DNA of 64,000 nucleotides from Oxalobacteraceae bacterium (GCA_023259175.1 JAHFQV010000001.1:42411-106410); one strand, 5' to 3'. Shown: positions 28,175 to 37,743, counted from the first letter of the stretch. The notes: a model not told the origin generated them from the sequence alone. Program-made: numbers and translations.

Positions 28175-29556
28175 AACATAAGGTTAAACATCTGCACTTT
28201 GTCGGCATCGGCGGTACCGGTATGAGTGGTATTGCGGAAGTTTTGCTGAACTTGGGCTATGTGATTTCTGGTTCTGATTTGCATAGCAATGCAGCTTCAC
28301 AACGCTTGGCGAGTTTGGGTGCGAAGGTGATGTTAGGGCATGCTGCGCAGCATATTGCAGGGGCCGATGCGGTGGTCGTTTCGACTGCCGTTAAGGCGGA
28401 TAACCCAGAGGTAATGGCTGCGCGCGAAAAACATATTCCGGTGGTGCCGCGTGCTTTAATGTTGACCGAGTTAATGCGCCTTAAAAGTGGTATTGCGATT
28501 GCAGGCACACATGGAAAAACGACGACCACTAGCCTTGTCGCGAGTATTTTGGCTGAAGGCGGCTTTGATCCTACGTTTGTCATTGGCGGTTTGCTCAATA
28601 GTGCCGGTGCGAATGCGAAATTGGGCAGTGGTGAATTTATTGTAGCCGAGGCCGATGAGTCCGATGCCTCGTTTTTAAATTTGTTACCGGTGATTGAGGT
28701 GATCACGAATATCGATGCCGATCACATGGAAACCTACGAACACGATTTTTCAAAACTTAAACAAGCTTTCGTCGATTTTACTCATCGGCTGCCTTTTTAT
28801 GGGGTAGCGATGTTGTGCCTAGACGATGCCAATATTCGTGAAATCATGCCGAGAATTACCAAGACCATCGTCACTTATGGTTTTCATGAAGAGGCTGACG
28901 TGCGGGCCATCGATGCCCATGCAGCCGATGGGAAAATGCATTTTACTGTGGTTCAAAAAGAGTACGCAGAGATGAAAGTAAGTCTGAATCAGCCCGGTAT
29001 GCACAATGTACAAAATGCTTGTGCCGCGATTGCGATTGCGCGTGAGGTCGGTGTTGATGACAGTGCGACACAAAAAGCCCTGAGCGAATTTAATGGTGTG
29101 GGTCGCCGTTTTACCCGTTACGGTGAAGTTAGTTTAAGTAGTGGCGGTAGTTTTGCTTTGGTCGATGATTATGGACATCATCCCGTTGAAATGGCGGCGA
29201 CTTTGGCCGCGGCGCGTGGTGCTTATCCGGGGCGGCGCATCGTATTGGCTTTCCAGCCGCATCGTTACTCGCGCACCAGGGATTTGTTTGAAGATTTTGT
29301 AAAAGTGATGTCAAGCGCGGATGCGGTGGTGTTGGCAGAGGTGTATGCCGCAGGTGAAATGCCGATTTTGGCGGCGGATGGACGTTCTTTGATGCGCGCC
29401 TTACGTGTCTTGGGTAAGGTTGAAGCAGTGTTTGTCGAGGATATGCAAGAAATGGTCGGCGATCTGCGTCAAATTTTACGCGATGGCGATGTATTAATCG
29501 TGATGGGTGCGGGATCAATTAGTGCGATACCTGGGCGTTTGACGGCATCAAATTAG
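28171..29556 (+). CDS. murC: UDP-MurNAc--L-alanine ligase MurC
   Basis: First Mur ligase of the stem peptide pathway. I place the start at ATG 28171, which overlaps the murG stop and begins [20 protein letters not shown]; the track start at 28087 would add 28 residues inside murG. The 461-residue protein has [18 protein letters not shown], the ATP site [22 protein letters not shown], and [10 protein letters not shown] with FQPHRYSRT in the C-terminal domain. ddlB follows after 32 bases. Confidence 0.96.
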   Translation: MKHKVKHLHFVGIGGTGMSGIAEVLLNLGYVISGSDLHSNAASQRLASLGAKVMLGHAAQHIAGADAVVVSTAVKADNPEVMAAREKHIPVVPRALMLTELMRLKSGIAIAGTHGKTTTTSLVASILAEGGFDPTFVIGGLLNSAGANAKLGSGEFIVAEADESDASFLNLLPVIEVITNIDADHMETYEHDFSKLKQAFVDFTHRLPFYGVAMLCLDDANIREIMPRITKTIVTYGFHEEADVRAIDAHAADGKMHFTVVQKEYAEMKVSLNQPGMHNVQNACAAIAIAREVGVDDSATQKALSEFNGVGRRFTRYGEVSLSSGGSFALVDDYGHHPVEMAATLAAARGAYPGRRIVLAFQPHRYSRTRDLFEDFVKVMSSADAVVLAEVYAAGEMPILAADGRSLMRALRVLGKVEAVFVEDMQEMVGDLRQILRDGDVLIVMGAGSISAIPGRLTASN

Positions 29557-29588
29557 GCCTAACATTAAATTTCAGTGGATGAGTGAAC

Positions 29589-30533
29589 ATGGAAGAATTT
29601 GGAAAAGTAGGGGTTTTGTTTGGCGGACGTTCGGCGGAGCGTGATGTGTCCATCATGTCGGGAACGGGGGTACTGGCCGCACTTAAAAATCGCGGTGTTG
29701 ATGCGCATGGCTTTGATACTGCGGAGCGCAGTCTAGCGGAACTGGCAGCCGAAAAATTTGATCGCGTTTTTATCGCTTTGCATGGCCGCTATGGCGAAGA
29801 CGGTAGCTTGCAAGGCGCTTTGGAACAATTGGGCATCCCTTATACCGGTAGCGGTGTGATGGCTTCGTCGATAGCGATGGATAAAATCTGTACCAAGAAG
29901 ATTTGTCTTTTTCATGGCCTTACAACACCTGCATATCGCGCTGTGGATGCCGATAGCGATTTGAGTAAATTGGTGCAGGAACTCGGTTTGCCGATGATAG
30001 TCAAACCACCGCACGAAGGTTCGACGATTGGGATTACGAAAGTCAATCAAGCATCGGAGCTAGCTCATGCAGTTGCGGTTGCCGCGCAATTTGACGAAGA
30101 AATTTTAGTGGAAGAATTTATTTCGGGACGCGAATTGACCGTTGCGGTTCTTGGACGCGGGGCGACTGCTTATGCTTTGCCTTTGATCGAGATTCGCGCG
30201 CCGGAAGGTAATTACGACTATCAAAACAAGTACTTCACCGATGATACGAAGTACCTGTGTCCGGCACCGATCGATGCCGTTATGACACAGACGATACAAG
30301 ACATGTGTGTGGCGGCGTATCGCGCTGTGGGTTGTGAAGGCTGGGCGCGGATTGATGTGATTTTGCGTGAGCATGACCAGAAACCGTTTCTGATTGAAGT
30401 CAACACTTCGCCAGGTATGACGGGTCACTCCTTGGTGCCGATGGCTGCGAAAGAAGCGGGCATGAGTTATGAAGAGGTTTGTGTTGCGATTTTACGGACA
30501 GCGCGTTTGAAGATCACGCCTGACCGTAAATAG
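29589..30533 (+). CDS. ddlB: D-alanine--D-alanine ligase
   Basis: ATP-grasp ligase that makes D-Ala-D-Ala for MurF. I use ATG 29589; the track takes a GTG two codons earlier. Of 314 residues, the visible motifs are VLFGGRSAERDVSIMSG, ALHGRYGEDGSLQG, GSGVMASSIAMDK, the ATP-binding KPPHEGSTIGI, and the metal and substrate end GWARIDVILRE with IEVNTSPGMTGHSLVP. The position between murC and ftsQ identifies it as the DdlB type. Confidence 0.96.
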   Translation: MEEFGKVGVLFGGRSAERDVSIMSGTGVLAALKNRGVDAHGFDTAERSLAELAAEKFDRVFIALHGRYGEDGSLQGALEQLGIPYTGSGVMASSIAMDKICTKKICLFHGLTTPAYRAVDADSDLSKLVQELGLPMIVKPPHEGSTIGITKVNQASELAHAVAVAAQFDEEILVEEFISGRELTVAVLGRGATAYALPLIEIRAPEGNYDYQNKYFTDDTKYLCPAPIDAVMTQTIQDMCVAAYRAVGCEGWARIDVILREHDQKPFLIEVNTSPGMTGHSLVPMAAKEAGMSYEEVCVAILRTARLKITPDRK

Positions 30534-30560
30534 ATTTGAATTGATTTGAATTGAGCTTAC

Positions 30561-31322
30561 ATGTGGCAAGACGTTAAATTACTAAATGCGATCAGCAATT
30601 TGTTGTTGGGTCTTGTCGCCGTAGCAGCGTCGGTAAGTGCTGTATTGTGGTTGATTCATAGACCGTTTTTTGCACTCAATACGATACACGTTGAAGGGAT
30701 GCAAAAGCAGGAACTGCGGCATGTGAGTCAGCTCGGTATTCGAGATCAAGCATTGCCGAAAATTCGAGGGAATTTTTTTACTGCAAATTTGGACCAAGTG
30801 CGTGCTGCATTTGAATCGGTGCCTTGGGTTAGAAAAGCCAGCGTGCAGCGGGTATGGCCAGATCAGCTTTTGGTGAGCGTGGAGGAGTATCAAGCCTTCG
30901 GTACTTGGGGTGAAGATGGACGATTGTTGTCGAGCCAAGGCGATGTTTTTGTCGCTAACCTCGCCGAGGCTGAAGAAGATACTTCACTCATGAGTTTAAC
31001 GGGACCCGAGGGAAGTGAGCGAGAAGTGCTGCAGCAATATCAGTTATTTAAAACTTGGTTTGCACGGATTGGACTAGTCCCTGAGGCGGTGCATTACTCC
31101 AATCGCTACGCTTGGCGGGTGCAACTCAATAATGGTTTAGTGGTCGAATTAGGGCGAGCTGAAGAAGCCGATAGCTTGCAGAAAAGAGTGGAGCAGTTGA
31201 TCCGTGTTTATCCGCAATTATTGAACCGCTTGCAGGGTAGTATCGTGAACATTGATTTGCGCTATCCGAATGGATTGGCCTTGAAGGCGGGTAAGGGTAG
31301 TTTTGGTTTTGAGAAAAAATGA
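30561..31322 (+). CDS. ftsQ: Cell division protein FtsQ
   Basis: Bitopic divisome scaffold of 253 residues. A short cytoplasmic tail is followed by one helix (about 10-32, ISNLLLGLVAVAASVSAVLWLI), a POTRA domain (NTIHVEGMQKQELRHVSQ to VPWVRKASVQRVWPDQLLVSVEEY) and the beta domain ending near LRYPNGLALKAG. FtsQ holds the FtsLB complex and controls septal synthesis. A 142-base gap then separates it from ftsA; many relatives have these genes close together. Confidence 0.95.
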   Translation: MWQDVKLLNAISNLLLGLVAVAASVSAVLWLIHRPFFALNTIHVEGMQKQELRHVSQLGIRDQALPKIRGNFFTANLDQVRAAFESVPWVRKASVQRVWPDQLLVSVEEYQAFGTWGEDGRLLSSQGDVFVANLAEAEEDTSLMSLTGPEGSEREVLQQYQLFKTWFARIGLVPEAVHYSNRYAWRVQLNNGLVVELGRAEEADSLQKRVEQLIRVYPQLLNRLQGSIVNIDLRYPNGLALKAGKGSFGFEKK

Positions 31323-31339
31323 AACAAGTGCAGTGAGGA

Positions 31340-31377
31340 GACCGCCGCATGCGAGCAAAGACTAGCCCAGCGGTCTG
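31340..31377 (+). other. Inverted repeat in the ftsQ-ftsA gap
   Basis: AGACCGC and GCGGTCT (7-base perfect arms, 24-base loop) lie just after ftsQ. An A-rich rather than U-rich tract follows, so it is not a normal terminator on the plus strand. Its role is unclear; a processing site or ftsA leader structure is possible. Confidence 0.35.
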
Positions 31378-31464
31378 GTAAAAACAAAAAAAACTCGGAT
31401 AATTTTTATTAAATACGTCCGGCAAAATTAGACAAAATAAGACAACAACAGCAAGTGGAATGAT

Positions 31465-32697
31465 ATGACTAAAGACGCAAAAAACCTGATCGTGGGTCTG
31501 GATATTGGAACCTCCAAGATCGTTGCAGTCGTTGCCGAAATCATGCCGGATGGTCGGCATGAAGTGATAGGCTTGGGCCAGCACGAATCACGCGGTTTGA
31601 AAAAAGGCGTGGTGGTCAATATCGAAGCGACGGTGGAATCAATACAGCGTGCTTTGGAAGAAGCTGAACTGATGGCCGACTGTAAAATTCGCACCGTTTA
31701 TACCGGTATCGCTGGCAGTCATATCCGTAGTTTTAATTCCAGTGGCATGGTCGCAATTAAAGATAAAGAGGTGACGGCAGCCGACGTGGCGCGTGTCATC
31801 GAAACGGCTAAAGCGGTCAATATTCACACCGATCAGCAATTGCTGCATACCTTACCGCAAGAATTTATCGTCGATAGTCAGGATGATGTGCGTGAGCCGA
31901 TCGGCATGAGCGGTATCCGCCTCGAAGTGAAAGTGCATATTGTGACTGGCGCGGTATCAGCGGTACAAAATATTGTGAAGTGCGTGCGGCGCTGCGGTTT
32001 AGAAGTCTCTGACCTCATCTTGCAACCGATGGCCTCGGCCGATGCGGTATTGACCAACGACGAAAAAGAATTGGGTGTGGTTCTGGTCGATATCGGCGGT
32101 GGCACGACGGACGTTGCGGTATTTAGCGAAGGCTCGATTCGTCACACAGCCGTCATTCCGATTGCGGGCGATCAGATTACCAATGATATCGCGATGGCTT
32201 TGCGTACTCCGACGTCCGAAGCGGAAGATATTAAGTTGCGTTATGGCGTGGCGAAAATGGTCTTGGCTGATCCGGCAGAAACCATCGAGGTTCCTGGCTT
32301 GGGTGATCGCGGTCCACGCACCTTATCGCGGCAGTCTTTAGCGGCAGTCATTGAGCCGCGCGTTGAAGAATTATTCGCTTTGGTGCATCAAGTTGTGCGC
32401 GATTCGGGTTACGAAGACGTTCTCTCTTCGGGCATCGTGTTGACGGGTGGTTCTGCGACGATGCAGGGAATGCTGGAAGTGGCCGAAGATATTTTTTTAA
32501 AGCCCGCACGTTTGGGTATGCCCGTTTATTCGGGGCAGCTCGCCGATGTGGTGCGCAGTCCGCGTTATGCGACAGTACTGGGTTTGTTGTTGGAGGCAAA
32601 GAAGCAGACCATGCGTGGTCATTTGGTGACTCGTCAGGCAGGATCGGCGGGGGCGGTTTGGCAGCGTATGAAGGAATGGTTTTTAGGGAATTTTTAA
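31465..32697 (+). CDS. ftsA: Cell division protein FtsA
   Basis: Actin-like ATPase (410 residues) that tethers FtsZ filaments to the membrane and recruits later division proteins. The ATP-binding blocks are visible: LDIGTSKIVAVVAE at the N-terminus, VLVDIGGGTTDVAVF and LTGGSATMQGM. The 1C domain specific to FtsA lies between the first two. The C-terminus ends in an amphipathic segment (WQRMKEWFLGNF), the expected membrane-targeting helix. ftsZ follows after 191 bases. Confidence 0.97.
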   Translation: MTKDAKNLIVGLDIGTSKIVAVVAEIMPDGRHEVIGLGQHESRGLKKGVVVNIEATVESIQRALEEAELMADCKIRTVYTGIAGSHIRSFNSSGMVAIKDKEVTAADVARVIETAKAVNIHTDQQLLHTLPQEFIVDSQDDVREPIGMSGIRLEVKVHIVTGAVSAVQNIVKCVRRCGLEVSDLILQPMASADAVLTNDEKELGVVLVDIGGGTTDVAVFSEGSIRHTAVIPIAGDQITNDIAMALRTPTSEAEDIKLRYGVAKMVLADPAETIEVPGLGDRGPRTLSRQSLAAVIEPRVEELFALVHQVVRDSGYEDVLSSGIVLTGGSATMQGMLEVAEDIFLKPARLGMPVYSGQLADVVRSPRYATVLGLLLEAKKQTMRGHLVTRQAGSAGAVWQRMKEWFLGNF

Positions 32698-32816
32698 AGA
32701 GGCGTGCACATCGTCGACGCTTGAAATGAGCGTTCGATTTTGTGTGTAAAAGAAGCGCGATTATCTGCGAATTTTCACAAGAATTTGCACTAATCAATTT
32801 ATAATGAAGTGATCTA

Positions 32817-32869
32817 CAGTTTCCATTCGCTAGCCGTCACATCGGGTGAGGATTAGCGACTGAAAACTG
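32817..32869 (+). promoter_or_regulatory. Long stem-loop in the ftsZ leader
   Basis: CAGTTTCCATTCGCTA (32817-32832) pairs with TAGCGACTGAAAACTG (32854-32869): 14 of 16 positions, with a 21-base loop. It ends 6 bases before the GGGGG ribosome binding site of ftsZ. A TATAAT hexamer at 32800-32805 could be the -10 box of an ftsZ promoter, although no convincing -35 box is present. The stem would lie at the 5' end of such a transcript. Confidence 0.5.
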
Positions 32870-32888
32870 CCTACTTGGGGGATTCAAC

Positions 32889-34103
32889 ATGGAGTTCGAT
32901 ATGATCGATAACGCGACGCAAGGCACAGTGATTAAAGTGGTCGGCGTTGGCGGAGCTGGCGGAAACGCAGTTCAGCATATGATTAACAAAGGTGTTTCAG
33001 GTGTCGAATTTATCGCCGCTAACACCGATGCGCAAGCGCTGACTTTGTCGAAAGCGCATAACGTCATTCAAATTGGCGCGACCGGTTTGGGTGCGGGTAT
33101 GAAGCCCGATGTGGGCCGCGAGTTAGCGGAAGAATCGCGCACCCGAATTGAAGATGCTTTGCGTGGTTCGCATATGGTCTTTATTGCGGCGGGTATGGGC
33201 GGTGGTACCGGAACTGGTGCTGCACCTGTGGTCGCGCAAATCGCGAAAGAACTCGGCGCTTTGACCGTGGCGGTGGTGTCCAAACCTTTTTCTTACGAAG
33301 GTAAAAAATGCATGGACATCGCAGACCAAGGTCTGGAAGAATTATCCAAGCACGTCGATTCGCTCATCATCATTTTGAACGAGAAACTCGAAGAAATTTA
33401 CGAAGACGACAGCATGATCGAGTGGTTGGGTCATGCGGACAATGTCTTGAATAATGCCGTTGCGGGTATTGCGGAAATCATTAATGTGCCAGGTCATATT
33501 AACGTCGATTTTAATGACGTGAAAACGATCATGGGCGAGCAAGGAAAAGCGATGATGGGTACCGCGACCGCTTCCGGCATCGACCGCGCGCGTATCGCTG
33601 CCGAACAAGCGGTTGCTTCGCCGTTGTTGGACGGGATTGATTTGTCCGGTGCGCGCGGCGTGTTGGTCAACGTGACTGCCAGTCGTGGTTTGAAAGGTAA
33701 AGAAGTGCGTGAAGTCATGGCGGCGGTGCGTGCTTTTGCGGCGCCCGATGCGTCGATTGCGCAAGGGATAGCCTATGACGATACGATGGGTGACGATATT
33801 CGTGTGACCGTGGTTGCCACTGGATTAGGACGCAGTAAGAAAAACATACAGTTGGTGCAAACACCGTTGCTGCGTACCGGTACTTACGACGAGCCTATGA
33901 TGATGGCGACACCGACCACGACCACGACTAACACCACTGCCCAAATGAATAAGTCGATTCCAACAACATCCGCGCCAGGATTCGAAAGCCTCACCAAGCC
34001 AGCAGTGTGGCGTCATTCGGCCACAGAACAGGTGCGTGCTTTGGAAAAAAATGGCATGGAAACTTACGACATTCCGGCTTTTTTGCGTAAGCAAGCTGAT
34101 TAG
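32889..34103 (+). CDS. ftsZ: Cell division GTPase FtsZ
   Basis: Tubulin-like GTPase (404 residues) that forms the division ring. The start ATG 32889 is preceded by GGGGG. N-terminal VVGVGGAGGNAVQHM and the tubulin signature GGGTGTGAAPVVA bind GTP; NVDFNDVKTIM belongs to the catalytic T7 region. A variable linker rich in Thr (about 335-365) leads to the conserved tail DIPAFLRKQAD, which binds FtsA and ZipA. All key residues appear intact. A strong hairpin follows and probably ends the dcw transcript. Confidence 0.98.
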   Translation: MEFDMIDNATQGTVIKVVGVGGAGGNAVQHMINKGVSGVEFIAANTDAQALTLSKAHNVIQIGATGLGAGMKPDVGRELAEESRTRIEDALRGSHMVFIAAGMGGGTGTGAAPVVAQIAKELGALTVAVVSKPFSYEGKKCMDIADQGLEELSKHVDSLIIILNEKLEEIYEDDSMIEWLGHADNVLNNAVAGIAEIINVPGHINVDFNDVKTIMGEQGKAMMGTATASGIDRARIAAEQAVASPLLDGIDLSGARGVLVNVTASRGLKGKEVREVMAAVRAFAAPDASIAQGIAYDDTMGDDIRVTVVATGLGRSKKNIQLVQTPLLRTGTYDEPMMMATPTTTTTNTTAQMNKSIPTTSAPGFESLTKPAVWRHSATEQVRALEKNGMETYDIPAFLRKQAD

Positions 34104-34121
34104 AAAAAATAGCCTGTGCTG

Positions 34122-34160
34122 ATGATGTCCTTCCTTTTTTAAAGGAATGACATCATTTGG
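34122..34160 (+). terminator. Terminator after ftsZ
   Basis: ATGATGTCCTTCCTTT pairs with AAAGGAATGACATCAT at 15 of 16 positions around a TTT loop; a short TTT follows. It begins 18 bases after the ftsZ stop. The stem is strong but the U-run is short. Confidence 0.7.
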
Positions 34161-34319
34161 CTTAATCTAAGCGCGGGATGTGGCTGTTTTAGTACGGCTG
34201 CTCTACGCAGGGCTGTCTCAAGTGAAATATTTGAATTTAAAGGCGCCTTCTGCAGAAAAAATTCGCTTAAGGCATACTGGCGACCTCATTCATTTTCAAT
34301 TAATCTAAGGGAGCACATA

Positions 34320-34826
34320 ATGTCTATTCAAATCGGCGACAAATTGCCAGCGGGAAGTCTGTCTGAATTTATCGAAGTTGCGTCAGAAGGCTGTTCATTA
34401 GGCCCGAATACTTTCGAAGTTGCAGCATTGACTGCAGGTAAAACGGTAGCGATTTTTGGTTTGCCAGGCGCGTATACGCCGACTTGCTCTGCCCAACATG
34501 TGCCAGGCTATGTGCAGCATGCCGAGGCTTTAAAAGCCAAAGGCGTAGATGAAATTTGGTGTGTCTCGGTAAACGATGCATTCGTCATGGGTGCTTGGGG
34601 TCGCGATCAAAAAGCCACGGGTACCGTGCGCATGATGGCTGATGGTAATGCTGCCTTTAGTAAAGCCCTCGGACTCGATGCAGATTTTAGTAAATTTGGA
34701 ATGGGTACACGTTCCCAGCGTTACTCCATGTTAGTGGTTGACGGTGTAGTTAAGCAGCTCAATGTAGAACAAGGTGGTCAATTTGCAGTTTCTAACGCAG
34801 AGACTTTGTTGGCGCAACTGGGTTAA
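34320..34826 (+). CDS. Peroxiredoxin, Prx5 subfamily
   Basis: Thiol peroxidase of 168 residues preceded by AAGGGAG. The active-site motif is PGAYTPTCS, with the peroxidatic Cys about residue 59, in the context FGLPGAYTPTCSAQHVPGY. Later blocks WCVSVNDAFVMGAWG and GTRSQRYSMLVVDG are typical of Prx5/AhpE-like redoxins. These enzymes reduce peroxides using glutathione or thioredoxin. The gene lies between ftsZ and lpxC with its own leader. A resolving partner cannot be named from sequence. Confidence 0.93.
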   Translation: MSIQIGDKLPAGSLSEFIEVASEGCSLGPNTFEVAALTAGKTVAIFGLPGAYTPTCSAQHVPGYVQHAEALKAKGVDEIWCVSVNDAFVMGAWGRDQKATGTVRMMADGNAAFSKALGLDADFSKFGMGTRSQRYSMLVVDGVVKQLNVEQGGQFAVSNAETLLAQLG

Positions 34827-34851
34827 ATCTGAGTCGTAAAGAAGCTACAAG

Positions 34852-35787
34852 ATGCTCAAACAAAGAACGATACAACAAGAAGTTAAAACCATTGGTGTGG
34901 GCGTGCATTCAGGTACCAAGGTGGTGCTGACTTTGCGACCCGCTCCGGTGGATTGCGGTATCGTTTTTACCCGAGTTGATTTGCTTCCACCTGTGGTTTT
35001 TCCAGCGCGCGCTTTAAACATTGGCGACACAAAAATGGCATCGACACTGAGTAATGGCGATGCCAAAGTCTCGACCGTCGAACATTTAATGTCGGCCTGT
35101 GCTGGTTTGGGCATCGATAATTTGTATATCGATGTCAGTGCAGAAGAAATTCCCATTATGGACGGCTCGGCTTCATCCTTTGTCTATTTGTTGCAGCAGG
35201 CGGGCTTGAAAGAGCAGTCCGCCGCTAAAAAATTTATACGCCTGCTCAAGAGTGTCGAAGTGCGTGAAGGAAGTGGTAAGTCAGAAAAATGGGCAAGGCT
35301 TGAGCCTTATGATGGTTTTAAGCTGCATTTTTTCATTGAGTTTAATCATCCCGCCGTCGATGGCACGCATCAGACGGCAGAGGTTGATTTCGAAAAAGTC
35401 TCCTACGTGAAAGATGTCGCGCGGGCCCGCACTTTTGGTTTTATGCAGGATGTCGAAATGTTGCGAGGCATAGGATTAGCGCGCGGCGGCTCGATGGAAA
35501 ATGCCATTGTGATGGACGAATACCGTATTTTGAATGCCGATGGCCTGCGTTTTGAAGATGAATTTGTGCGCCATAAAATTCTCGATGCGATTGGCGACTT
35601 GTATCTGATCGGACATTCTTTGTTGGCGAGCTATGTCGCCCACAAATCAGGGCATGGGCTCAATAATCAATTACTACGCGCTTTGCTGGCACAACCCGAT
35701 GCTTACGAAATTATTTCCTTCGCCGATGCCGACCGCGCACCGGTGACCTACCAAGAACAAGAGCAGCGCGAGTGGGCGCTTACTTGA
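34852..35787 (+). CDS. lpxC: UDP-3-O-acyl-N-acetylglucosamine deacetylase LpxC
   Basis: Zinc deacetylase catalysing the committed step of lipid A synthesis. The 311-residue sequence opens with [21 protein letters not shown]. Zinc ligands appear in [17 protein letters not shown] (His) and [17 protein letters not shown] (His and Asp), and MDGSA near residue 105 is conserved. Length is typical. It follows the peroxiredoxin by 25 bases and converges on the DUF721 gene. Confidence 0.97.
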   Translation: MLKQRTIQQEVKTIGVGVHSGTKVVLTLRPAPVDCGIVFTRVDLLPPVVFPARALNIGDTKMASTLSNGDAKVSTVEHLMSACAGLGIDNLYIDVSAEEIPIMDGSASSFVYLLQQAGLKEQSAAKKFIRLLKSVEVREGSGKSEKWARLEPYDGFKLHFFIEFNHPAVDGTHQTAEVDFEKVSYVKDVARARTFGFMQDVEMLRGIGLARGGSMENAIVMDEYRILNADGLRFEDEFVRHKILDAIGDLYLIGHSLLASYVAHKSGHGLNNQLLRALLAQPDAYEIISFADADRAPVTYQEQEQREWALT

Positions 35788-35814
35788 AGCTAGATCAAAG
35801 CCTAAAACCACTCA

Positions 35815-35838
35815 ACACAGAGACACAGAGACACAGAG
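35815..35838. repeat. Three 8-bp tandem repeats ACACAGAG
   Basis: Three perfect copies in a row after the lpxC stop, in the convergent spacer between lpxC and the DUF721 gene. No function is evident. Confidence 0.7.
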
Positions 35839-35921
35839 AAGTTCATGAGGAAGTCATCAGGAGTCGAAGATGAACCCAAAATAGGATCAAAAATCCACCC
35901 CCTTGATTTCCCCTTCCCTTT

Positions 35922-36443
35922 TTATTTTTGCTGATTCCTACTCAAGAGGCGATTGAGTGCCGTGAGCAAATCGACATTTTCCTTTGATTTCGGTAAGTCC
36001 TGCTCTAGATCGCGAAATGCCCTGAGCGCGTGTTGATTCAAAATAGCCTGCTTTTCTGGCTTTGTTGTTGGGATCGTTTTTTTGACTTGTACTTTAATCT
36101 TGATTGCGTTAATCTGCCATCCTCGCTGGTTCAAATGGGCTTGTAGTTTGGGAAGTTGCTGCTTTAACTTACTGGCAATGGCGGCATTGGGCGTTGATAA
36201 GATTAATTGACCCTCGACCAAATTTAAAACTTCGCAGTCACTAAACATAGCTGGAAGACCAATTCCACATTCTTTTTGAAGCGAAATATTGCGCTTGATC
36301 GTCGGTAGTAGCGGAGACAGTTTGTCATTTTGTTGTAAAAACGTGCCAACGCCGCTGGACTCAGTCAGCTTTTTGCTGCGCTTGATATTTAAACGATAAG
36401 TAGGATGAGGTGATTGCATAGACTGCACATTACCATAATTCAT
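35922..36443 (-). CDS. DUF721 / DciA-like protein
   Basis: A 173-residue soluble protein. The region around residues 45-110 (GLPAMFSDCEVLNLVEGQLILSTPNAAIASKLKQQLP) fits DUF721, the KH-like domain of DciA, which helps load the replicative helicase in bacteria lacking DnaC. The tail is basic and helical. The position between lpxC and an M23 peptidase gene, on the opposite strand, is what I expect in Burkholderiales. An alternative start eight codons later (36419) has no better ribosome binding site. The link to helicase loading is family knowledge; this copy is divergent. Confidence 0.8.
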   Translation of the reverse strand: MNYGNVQSMQSPHPTYRLNIKRSKKLTESSGVGTFLQQNDKLSPLLPTIKRNISLQKECGIGLPAMFSDCEVLNLVEGQLILSTPNAAIASKLKQQLPKLQAHLNQRGWQINAIKIKVQVKKTIPTTKPEKQAILNQHALRAFRDLEQDLPKSKENVDLLTALNRLLSRNQQK

Positions 36444-36469
36444 GCTTCTCAGTCTTGGAGGATCGAACT

Positions 36470-37441
36470 ATGCAAGTGATCATCATGCATAAGCGTTTGA
36501 CGCAAGCCAAGTCGATTACATTGACTTCGAAACACCTAATTTTATTTGTTTGTGGCTTTTTAGCGTTTAGTTTTTTGAGCGCCTATTTCTTAATCTTCAT
36601 CGCTGCTAGGATTTCTAATAGCGATTCCGCTGTCGCGAAAGCGATTTTCCCTTCCAGTTTCGCAGCTTCGCCTTTGACCCAAGGTGGAAATAACGAGCGC
36701 TATCTGAAAGAAAATCTGGCCGCAATGGCTGTCAAAGTCGGTGAAATGCAAGCCCAATTGATACGCTTGGATGCCTTGGGCGAAAGGGTGCAAGGTCTGG
36801 CCGGTGTTAAGCCCGAAGAATTTAATTTTAAAGAAGCGCCCGGTCGTGGCGGGGCGGAAGTGCTCGGTGCGCCGGGGCGGCATGAAATGAGTATGGACGA
36901 ATTTACCCGTACCTTAGAAGCAATGAATCAGGCGGTCAATGCGCGCTCCGATTACTTTAATGTGGTGGAATCGAAGCTGATGAGTTTTCGGTTGCAGGCG
37001 AAATTACTGCCGACGATAGTGCCGGTGAATGTCGGCTATAACGCCTCAACTTTTGGTCGTCGCATCGATCCATTTTCCGGTCGTACTGCCTTTCATGAAG
37101 GCCTAGATTTTTCCGCGCCAGTCGGAACCCCCATTGTCGCCGCAGCAGGCGGGGTTGTGATTGCCGCTGAATACCATCCTGAGTTTGGCAATATGCTGGA
37201 AATCGACCACGGTGGTGACATGATCAGCCGTTACGCCCATGCCTCCAAATTATTTGCCAAAGTCGGTGACATCGTGAAACGGGGCCAGCATATTGCCAAT
37301 ATCGGGTCTACTGGACGCTCCACCGGGGCGCATCTGCATTTTGAAGTGCGTATCAAAGGTATCCCACAAAATCCGCACAAATTCCTCAATGCGGGCAAGG
37401 ACAATGTTGATGTGACCCGATTGGCGGGAGTTGTAAAGTAA
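36470..37441 (+). CDS. Membrane-anchored M23 family metallopeptidase (LytM-type)
   Basis: I use ATG 36470, preceded by GGAGG with 8 bases of spacing, not the TTG of the track. The 323-residue protein has one N-terminal helix (LILFVCGFLAFSFLSAYFLIFIAA), a helical, possibly coiled-coil region (NERYLKENLAAMAVKVGEMQAQL) and a C-terminal LytM domain. Zinc ligands are seen in HEGLDFSAP and HLHFEV, so it appears catalytically competent as a peptidoglycan endopeptidase. Its start is only 26 bases from the divergent DUF721 start. A role in cell separation is plausible from family and place but not proven. Confidence 0.92.
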   Translation: MQVIIMHKRLTQAKSITLTSKHLILFVCGFLAFSFLSAYFLIFIAARISNSDSAVAKAIFPSSFAASPLTQGGNNERYLKENLAAMAVKVGEMQAQLIRLDALGERVQGLAGVKPEEFNFKEAPGRGGAEVLGAPGRHEMSMDEFTRTLEAMNQAVNARSDYFNVVESKLMSFRLQAKLLPTIVPVNVGYNASTFGRRIDPFSGRTAFHEGLDFSAPVGTPIVAAAGGVVIAAEYHPEFGNMLEIDHGGDMISRYAHASKLFAKVGDIVKRGQHIANIGSTGRSTGAHLHFEVRIKGIPQNPHKFLNAGKDNVDVTRLAGVVK

Positions 37442-37743
37442 TTGCAATTTTCCAGCGCTTAGATGCCGATGTACATCCGTGCATCAGGTAACTCCCCTCT
37501 TGTTTTTGTCGGTTTTGCCACCACCTGCTCGCTATCTTTTGCCTACGCTGATCAGAAATTCTGGAAAGCGGGCTGAGTCATGTTAAAATAAAAAGTTAAT
37601 CGCGTTCACCGCAGAAATTGCTTTGTGGTGTTTAAGAACCTCGGGACTTACACAAAATCGCTCAGGCTTACGCGCCTATGCCGGCAAGGCCGCTAGCATG
37701 GACGACGTTTTTGTGTAAATCTTTAATTATATAAATCTAAAGC
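37442..37743. promoter_or_regulatory. Spacer and leader before secA
   Basis: A 302-base gap with no gene. It contains the inverted repeat TTACACAAAA (37648-37657) / TTTTGTGTAA (37709-37718) around a GC-rich 51-base interior, which could fold further. TTATATAA at 37728-37735 may be a promoter -10 element close to the secA start. Confidence 0.45.
37648..37718. repeat. 71-bp palindromic element upstream of secA
   Basis: Perfect 10-base arms TTACACAAAA and TTTTGTGTAA enclose 51 bases including GGCTTACGCGCC and GCCGGCAAGGCCGCTAGC. It lies 25 bases before the secA ATG. It may be a structured secA leader or a small dispersed repeat. Confidence 0.45.

Noticed and set aside
31340-31400. Rho-independent terminator after ftsQ
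   Set aside because: The inverted repeat is followed by an A-rich, not U-rich, tract on the coding strand, and ftsA continues in the same direction.
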